Part shown: positions 59,006-64,000 of the stretch, in pieces
Layout of the letters: each line of letters starts with the position of its first letter
How positions within the stretch are numbered: the stretch's first letter is position 1
NCBI RefSeq assembly: GCF_009931655.1
Contig: NZ_CP047984.1
Location: forward strand, 3,985,001-4,049,000
Direction of reading: 5' to 3'
Length of the DNA stretch: 64,000 nucleotides
DNA from: Pontibacter russatus
GTDB taxonomy: Bacteria > Bacteroidota > Bacteroidia > Cytophagales > Hymenobacteraceae
Translations under genes and position numbers: made by a program
The notes under the pieces: model-generated
The model's input: only the letters and a program-made list of their open reading frames with translations
What the model was told of the DNA's origin: nothing
Database searches by the model: none

Positions 59006-59899
59006 ATGGCAAGAGCATCATTTTCTTTCAGGAGCACTAGCGTAAGGCTATGGTCTCTGCTGCTGCTGCTGTTACTGAACTGCCAGGCGCTGCAGGCCCA
59101 GACAAGCCCCATCTTAACGGATTCTTTAAACACTCACGTTCTTCTGCAGCATTGGTCCGGCGAGGAGGGGTATGCCTCTGCTGGTTTACTTAAAAAGACC
59201 CGGCAGTCCCCTGTTTTTATCGGAACTGCGCTCGTTGTAGTCGGGTCAGGAGTCTGGACGGCCACTTTTGCCCTGGCTGATGAGCCACTGCAGCAGTATG
59301 TCCAAAGCCACCGCTCCAATATGGCCGATAAAATGGCGTATATGGTGCAGCCGCTTGGTCGGCAGCAATACATGGCGCCCCTTGCCGGTGCAGCCTTTGC
59401 GGGTGGTCTGCTGTTGAACGATTCCAAATTGCAGAAGGCGGGGCTGGTGTCACTCGGAAGTATACTTGTCAGCGCCGGGATAACGGACATACTAAAAAAT
59501 CAGTTTCACCGGCACAGGCCCAACGCCACCACCGAAAACCATATCTTCGACGGGCCCGTTCGCCAGACGGACAATACGTCCCTTCCCTCTGCCCATACCG
59601 CCACCGCATTTGCAGTGGCTACCTCTGTGGCGTCCGTGTATGGGTATGAGTACAAATATGTGCCCCCGATAGCCTATGGCATTGCCACGCTGGTAGGCGC
59701 TTCCCGCATAAACGACAACGTACATTGGGCCACTGATGTGATAGCAGGCGCCCTGGTGGGCTACCTTTCTGCGAAGGGAACTATATACCTGTATGAAATG
59801 GCCGATCAGAAATTGAAAATAAGAAGGCAGCGGCGGCTCCTGATTATGCCCCAGCCGGGTATTGGATCAGGGGGGCTAAGCGCGACGCTGGTATTTTAG
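59006..59899 (+). CDS. PAP2-family phosphatase
   Basis: 297 residues from ATG 59006 (the frame opens at TTG 58946). Signal or first TM in LWSLLLLLLLNCQALQAQ. The three PAP2 phosphatase motifs are intact: KNQFHRHRPN (KX6RP), SLPSAHTATAF (PSxH) and SRINDNVHWATDV (SRX5HX3D). About four to five further membrane segments. It dephosphorylates lipid or prenyl phosphates at the outer face of the inner membrane. It follows the redox set by 91 bases but is probably a separate unit. Confidence 0.92.
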   Translation: MARASFSFRSTSVRLWSLLLLLLLNCQALQAQTSPILTDSLNTHVLLQHWSGEEGYASAGLLKKTRQSPVFIGTALVVVGSGVWTATFALADEPLQQYVQSHRSNMADKMAYMVQPLGRQQYMAPLAGAAFAGGLLLNDSKLQKAGLVSLGSILVSAGITDILKNQFHRHRPNATTENHIFDGPVRQTDNTSLPSAHTATAFAVATSVASVYGYEYKYVPPIAYGIATLVGASRINDNVHWATDVIAGALVGYLSAKGTIYLYEMADQKLKIRRQRRLLIMPQPGIGSGGLSATLVF

Positions 59900-59953
59900 G
59901 CATCATATCCATATCCTTCGGAACATGCGCGTTGAATTTTGCCCGCCCGCAGG

Positions 59954-59977
59954 CTCCCCTCCTTCGAGGAGTTGGGT
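59954..59977. repeat. CTCCCCTCCTTCGAGGAG repeat
   Basis: CTCCCCTCCTTCGAGGAGTT then GGGT is a divergent member of the CCCCTCCTT...AAGGAGG family, 55 bases past the PAP2 stop. The rest of 59900-60245 is gene-free. Confidence 0.45.
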
Positions 59978-60245
59978 GCAGCATATATAGAATACCTTCA
60001 TGCGCTGTTTTCGGGTCATATTGGTATTATCCGTGCATCTGGATATCCAAAGTAATACCTGATCATATATACAGCCTTCCATAGCAACATTGCTTAGGCC
60101 ATTCCCCTTTGGTTTAAAAAGAGAAAGCTATATATGGTAAAATCCTCAGGCGACATGGTATAACAGACACCTTGCCTCTGATCAGAGTCATCAGACGCAT
60201 TTATGAACAACAGCCCTCAAAGCAATCGCCTAGTAAGCAATTACT

Positions 60246-60434
60246 CCCACGCCTTTACCCGCCGTCGCTAATGTGGACATGAAGGCGGCATTTTCCGGTC
60301 GCCGGGGGGCGCGGTAGGCGCTTTTAAGGTAATGGTGGCGTCTTCGGGGAAGGGAAGGGACTCGCCGGTCAAGGCAGACTCCTCTATCTGCGGGCTGGCC
60401 GGTTTAAGCAAGCGTGGATCGGCGGCAACATGCC
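60246..60434 (-). pseudogene. Decayed fragment of a P-type cation ATPase gene
   Basis: This segment aligns with 63708-63899 inside the ATPase gene at the right end over about 190 bases (for example GTGGACATGAAGGCGGCATT and CTCGCCGGTCA are shared). Translated on the minus strand it gives VAADPRLLKPASPQIEESAL, TGES and DATITLKAP, the actuator-domain TGES region, with frameshifting differences at both ends. It is a relic of a second ATPase copy, not expressed as a protein. The 222-base open frame at 60268-60489 is a by-product of it. Confidence 0.8.
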
Positions 60435-60697
60435 TGCTAACCCTACCACTTGCCAGTTCCAGGGTAACTTTTTTATTACCCGGACCCATTCAGTAAAGCT
60501 ACCATAACAAGGTTCTGATGTTTTATTAAACGCTTGATTGTTATTCTGTTATCATTTAAAAACGTATAAAGGAGAAAAGATTTTACTGGATAAAATAAAT
60601 TCAGCAAATAAAATTTTTGGAAAGTGGGCGGCTCCCGGCTGAGGATGCAGCATGATTGAGTTAGTAGCGCAAATAACTGGTGTTAAATGTAAAAGCC

Positions 60698-61264
60698 ATG
60701 AATGAAACTCTTAATATTTCGCATGCAGGAAGATCCACTTACTGGTATCTTCCATTGCTACTGGGCATTTTGTTTGTTGCCTTAGGGGTATGGGTCATTT
60801 TCACTCCCCTTGAATCTTATATAGCCTTGGCCATAATATTTGCAGTTACCTTTTTGATCTCGGGCATACTGGAGATCATGTATGCGATTTCTAACCGGCA
60901 TGGGATACACAACTGGGGTTGGTCACTGGCGGTCGGTATAGTCGATTTAATCATAGGCGTCATGCTGGTTACAAAACCTGTGATTTCTATGGCTGTCCTT
61001 CCGATCTATGTAGGCTTTGGCATCCTTTTCCGCTCCGTTATGGCGATTGGCTGGGCATTTGAATTAAAACGGCGGGAGGTGCCTAACTGGGGATATTTGT
61101 TAGCTTTAGGTGTTTTAGGATTATTCTTTGCCTTTATAATGATTTTGAATCCTGTATTTGGCAGCCTAACCATTGTATTCTACACTGCGCTGGCTTTGAT
61201 CTCCATTGGTGTGTTTCAGATCTCCCTGTCGCTTCGGCTCAAAAAGCTTCAGCGTAGTTTATAA
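60698..61264 (+). CDS. HdeD-like DUF308 membrane protein
   Basis: 188 residues from ATG 60698 (a GTG frame opens at 60680). Six hydrophobic helices in three repeated pairs: PLLLGILFVALGVWVIFTPL, IALAIIFAVTFLISGILEIM, WGWSLAVGIVDLIIGVMLVT, AVLPIYVGFGILFRSVMAIG and WGYLLALGVLGLFFAFIMIL. This is the DUF308/HdeD pattern. HdeD is linked to acid resistance in enterobacteria; here role unknown. It lies between two pseudogene fragments, so it may have arrived or survived in a rearranged region. Confidence 0.88.
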   Translation: MNETLNISHAGRSTYWYLPLLLGILFVALGVWVIFTPLESYIALAIIFAVTFLISGILEIMYAISNRHGIHNWGWSLAVGIVDLIIGVMLVTKPVISMAVLPIYVGFGILFRSVMAIGWAFELKRREVPNWGYLLALGVLGLFFAFIMILNPVFGSLTIVFYTALALISIGVFQISLSLRLKKLQRSL

Positions 61265-61474
61265 ACGACATATTATGGAAATGAGGCTGGGTTAAATAGA
61301 CCAATGGCATCATTATATACTCATCCTGATAGGGCAAAAGGTATAGCATTCTCATATACGCTTGCGGAAAAGGGATTTGAAGCCAGCGCCAGGTATAGCA
61401 TCACACCCTATATGACAGCCCCGGAAGCGTAAAGGTAGCGGCAGCGCCATGCAGTTGCCGTGTCAGGAATAACA

Positions 61475-61615
61475 AAATTCGGACGGCCTTTCTCTATGGA
61501 CAAAATCCCGCTGAAAGGGAGAGAACTGCGGGGTGCCAACTATTGGCGCAGCGACGGTCTCAGGGCTTTTATTATCAGCACGGCCCTCAACTTCACGCCG
61601 CCTTCCAGAAAGTGA
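61475..61615 (+). pseudogene. Decayed 3' fragment of a DUF3570 gene
   Basis: One frame from 61475 to the TGA at 61613-61615 reads KFGRPFSMDKIPLKGREL, then RGANYWRSDGLRAFIISTAL, NFTPPSRK-stop. It aligns with the C-terminus of the intact DUF3570 protein at 57703-58914 (LPFTKNKTLFKGIEVRFGNY, WRSDGLKAFIISTDLSFTMP). The upstream part is missing or too decayed to see. It ends 46 bases from the stop of the ATPase gene. Confidence 0.78.
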
Positions 61616-61660
61616 CTTAAGACCCGGATCGCCAGGGAAGCAGGTGAGAGGCATGCCTGG

Positions 61661-64000
61661 TTAAAATGATTGCTGCTTTCTGCGAGCCCGCAGGTATATT
61701 TTGCCCAGTTCATTTACCAGCAGCGGTACCAATCCTAAGGTAAGGACCACTAACCAACCGGGGGTATCGAGCTTGGTCAGGTTGAAAGCTTTCCGCATAA
61801 AAGGCACGGCTATCACCACTAATTGCAGTGCCAGCCCCAGCATGATGGCGCCTATCAGGTACCTGTTCGAGAAAACGCCAAGCTGGAAAATGGATTTAGT
61901 CTGATGCCGCATGGCCAGGGCGTAAAAGAGCTGGCAGGCCACCAGCGTCATAAAGGCCAGGGTTCTGGCGTTCTCCAGCGTGGCGGCAGGGGCGGCATCA
62001 TCAAAAGGGGTGTATCCGTGCTCGTAGTAGCCGAACCAGAAGGCAAAAATGGTGATCGCACCGATCAGAATGCCGCCCCCCAACACACGCCAGCCCGCAA
62101 TGCCGGTAAAGAAGCTTTCGTTCGGGTTGCGGGGCTTTTCCTGCATCACATCCGGGTCGCCGGGGTCCATGCCCAGCGCGATGGCTGGCATGGTGTCCGT
62201 GAGCAGGTTGATCCAAAGGAGCTGGGTTGCGATCAGAGGCGCTTCCCAGCCAATCATCAGCGTAATGAACATGACCACCACCTCGCCCAGGTTACAGGTC
62301 AGCAGAAAGAGGACGGCTTTCCGGATGTTGTTGTAGATGTTTCTGCCCTGTTCGATGGCCGATACAATAGTGGCAAAATTATCATCGGTCAGAATCATGT
62401 CCGAAGCGTTTTTGGCCACGTCGGTGCCCGTAATGCCCATGGCCACCCCGATGTCAGCGGCGTTGAGCGAGGGCGCATCGTTCACGCCGTCTCCGGTCAT
62501 CGAGACCACATTGCCATGCGCCTTGAGGGCACGCACAATTTTAACTTTATGTTCCGGCGAAACACGTGCGAAGATGCGGTAGTCGTTGACCTTTTCGCTG
62601 AATTCGTGCTCGCTTAGCCTGTCTATCTCCTGACCCGTAATGGCCTGGTCCAGGTTGTCGGCTATACCTAGTTCATGGGCGATGGCGAAGGCGGTGATCT
62701 TGTGGTCGCCCGTGATCATGATGGTCTTGATGCCCGCCTCTTTTGCCTTACGCACGGAGTCCTTCACCTCGGTTCTCGGAGGGTCCATCATCCCGACAAG
62801 CCCCAGCAAGATCAGGTCTTGCTCCATCTCATCGGGGCCAACCACTGTATCCACTGGCTTGTAGGCGACTCCCAGCGTGCGAAGGGCCTGCTCCGACATG
62901 CGGGCAGTCGCTTCCTGCACCTGCTGTTTGTGTTTCTCAGAAATCGGGACCACCTGCCCTTTTTCGTGTACATGCGTGGTCAGCTGCAGGAGGTTGTCGA
63001 TAGCGCCTTTAGTGTACACCGTATATCTGCCGTTTTCCTCGTTCAGGGTCGACATCAGCTTCCGGCCCGAATCAAACGAAAACTCTTCAATGCGTTTGCT
63101 CTGCCTGCCCAGTGCTCGGCGGTCTAAACCTAAGTCGTCTCCCAGAATCAACAGGGCGATTTCGGTCGGGTCGCCGGTTCCTTCGCCGTTTTCGTAGGTG
63201 GCGTCGGAGCAGAGCACCATGGCTTTGGCGAGCAGGATGGCATCGTCGGTAGAGGGGTTTGCCTTTTCACGCTCCACGGCCACTTCCCCCTCGGAGTTAA
63301 AGTACCTCAGAACCGTCATCTTGTTCTGGGTGAGCGTGCCTGTTTTGTCGGAACAGATGATGTTGACAGAGCCTAGTGTCTCCACCGCTGGCAAACGCCT
63401 GATAATGGCGTTGTGTTTGGACATGCTCGTAACGCCGATCGAAAGCACAATGGCCACGATGGCGGCCAACCCCTCGGGTATGGAGGCCACGGCCAGCGAA
63501 ACCGAAATGAGAAACATCTCCGCCAGGTCTCTCCCTTGCAGCAGGGCCACCGCAAAGATCAGCACGCAGATGCCGATCGCGAATTTGCCGAGCGATTTGC
63601 CGAGCTTGTTCAGCCGGATTTCCAGCGGGGTTTTAACATCCTCCTCGGTGTCGATGATGGTGGCGATCTTGCCCACCTCGGTTTGCATGCCTGTACCCAC
63701 GACCACGCCCACGCCCCTGCCCGCCGTCACCAATGTGGACATGAAGGCGGCATTATCGCGGTCGCCGAGGGGCGTGTTGGGCGCTTTTAAGGTGATGGTG
63801 GCATCTTTGGGGGAGGGAACGGACTCGCCGGTCAGGGCAGACTCCTCTATCTGCAGATTGGCCGATTCAAGCAGGCGGAGGTCGGCGGCAATATACCTGC
63901 CAGCGTCCAGTATCAGTACATCGCCCGGTACTACGGTTTCAGAGTCAACCTCTTTCACGATGCCCTCACGGCGCACGAGGGCTTTGGGGGAGGCTATTTT
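61661..64000 (-). CDS. P2A-type cation-transporting ATPase (partial, cut by the window edge)
   Basis: The reading frame runs through position 64000, so the N-terminus lies outside. Visible: actuator loop with TGES (in IEESALTGESV), the PEGL of Ca2+-type (P2A) pumps in SVAVASIPEGLAAIVAI-like sequence (VASIPEGLAAIVAIVLSIGV), the phosphorylation site ICSDKTGTLTQNKMT, the nucleotide-domain KGAI, the hinge TGDGVNDAPSLNAADIGVAM and four C-terminal helices. It exports Ca2+ or a related divalent cation with ATP. An internal ATG-like frame start at 63976 is only a GTG inside the gene. A decayed fragment of a sister copy lies at 60246. Confidence 0.93.
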   Translation of the reverse strand, partial: KIASPKALVRREGIVKEVDSETVVPGDVLILDAGRYIAADLRLLESANLQIEESALTGESVPSPKDATITLKAPNTPLGDRDNAAFMSTLVTAGRGVGVVVGTGMQTEVGKIATIIDTEEDVKTPLEIRLNKLGKSLGKFAIGICVLIFAVALLQGRDLAEMFLISVSLAVASIPEGLAAIVAIVLSIGVTSMSKHNAIIRRLPAVETLGSVNIICSDKTGTLTQNKMTVLRYFNSEGEVAVEREKANPSTDDAILLAKAMVLCSDATYENGEGTGDPTEIALLILGDDLGLDRRALGRQSKRIEEFSFDSGRKLMSTLNEENGRYTVYTKGAIDNLLQLTTHVHEKGQVVPISEKHKQQVQEATARMSEQALRTLGVAYKPVDTVVGPDEMEQDLILLGLVGMMDPPRTEVKDSVRKAKEAGIKTIMITGDHKITAFAIAHELGIADNLDQAITGQEIDRLSEHEFSEKVNDYRIFARVSPEHKVKIVRALKAHGNVVSMTGDGVNDAPSLNAADIGVAMGITGTDVAKNASDMILTDDNFATIVSAIEQGRNIYNNIRKAVLFLLTCNLGEVVVMFITLMIGWEAPLIATQLLWINLLTDTMPAIALGMDPGDPDVMQEKPRNPNESFFTGIAGWRVLGGGILIGAITIFAFWFGYYEHGYTPFDDAAPAATLENARTLAFMTLVACQLFYALAMRHQTKSIFQLGVFSNRYLIGAIMLGLALQLVVIAVPFMRKAFNLTKLDTPGWLVVLTLGLVPLLVNELGKIYLRARRKQQSF

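Noticed and set aside
60268..60489. A 73-codon protein-coding gene
   Set aside because: The frame is a by-product of a decayed ATPase fragment and starts and ends in unrelated sequence.
1..64000. tRNA, rRNA or CRISPR arrays
   Set aside because: I found no cloverleaf with a GGTTCGAATCC arm, no rRNA signature and no regularly spaced direct repeats.

Overview
The window looks like a chromosomal segment of a Bacteroidota bacterium of the order Cytophagales, most likely family Hymenobacteraceae (Pontibacter or Hymenobacter-like). The genus is an inference. The support is a SusC/SusD pair, TonB C-terminal repeat proteins beside an M56/BlaI pair, Bacteroidota-type promoter boxes (TAnnTTTG) with few clear Shine-Dalgarno sites, and several families typical of this phylum (DUF3570, DUF4266, YdcF-type, small GIY-YIG). 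Base composition is GC-rich by eye, apart from a few AT-rich islands. I see no rRNA, tRNA, CRISPR array, prophage or intact insertion sequence.

Layout. 0.1-12 kb is housekeeping: a macrodomain protein, primase DnaG, bifunctional RibBA, a two-gene ABC exporter, DUF72, a HAD phosphatase, a DUF3267 membrane zincin, a YdcF-type protein and a Tat-exported Dabb protein. 12-19.7 kb holds an M14 carboxypeptidase, an AT-rich lipoprotein island, decayed toxin-antitoxin genes (the toxin frame has two internal stops), a GH43 glycosidase, DoxX, a lipoprotein, SurE and a GIY-YIG protein. 19.8-23.7 kb (minus strand) is a sensor and TonB-C block: BlaI repressor, an M56 (BlaR1-like) membrane peptidase fused to a TonB-C domain, a small TonB-C lipoprotein almost identical to that tail, and a periplasmic protein with three TonB-C repeats. 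23.8-28.4 kb is a SusCD nutrient uptake pair. 28.7-30.7 kb has a histidine phosphatase, an AT-rich membrane protein and a GNAT acetyltransferase.

30.9-42.5 kb is the most striking part: eleven genes on the plus strand, mostly tightly packed. They encode an SDR, an NDP-sugar epimerase, a fusion of a glycosidase-like TIM barrel to a second NDP-sugar epimerase, an alcohol dehydrogenase, a Gfo/Idh/MocA oxidoreductase, a GT4 glycosyltransferase, three consecutive CgeB-type glycosyltransferase-like proteins and a CmoB-like methyltransferase. I read this as a biosynthetic locus for an uncharacterised glycan or glycoconjugate. No Wzx/Wzy/ABC export gene is present.

42.6-55.5 kb carries NUDIX, nitroreductase, DUF2459, a large M14 peptidase, an FG-GAP beta-propeller, a DASS anion symporter, an orphan ATP-grasp protein and PriA. 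55.9-59.9 kb is an extracytoplasmic redox and flavinylation set: thioredoxin-like, ApbE, DUF4266 lipoprotein, DUF3570 barrel, then a PAP2 phosphatase. The right end holds a DUF308/HdeD protein flanked by decayed copies of the neighbouring ATPase and DUF3570 genes, and a P2A-type cation ATPase cut by the window edge.

Across the whole window the word TATATA/ATATAT is strikingly frequent. Inside genes it imposes rare codons (ATA-TAT, CTA-TAT) where CTG, ATC and TAC are otherwise preferred. Several long, nearly perfect hairpins and dispersed intergenic repeat families are also present.
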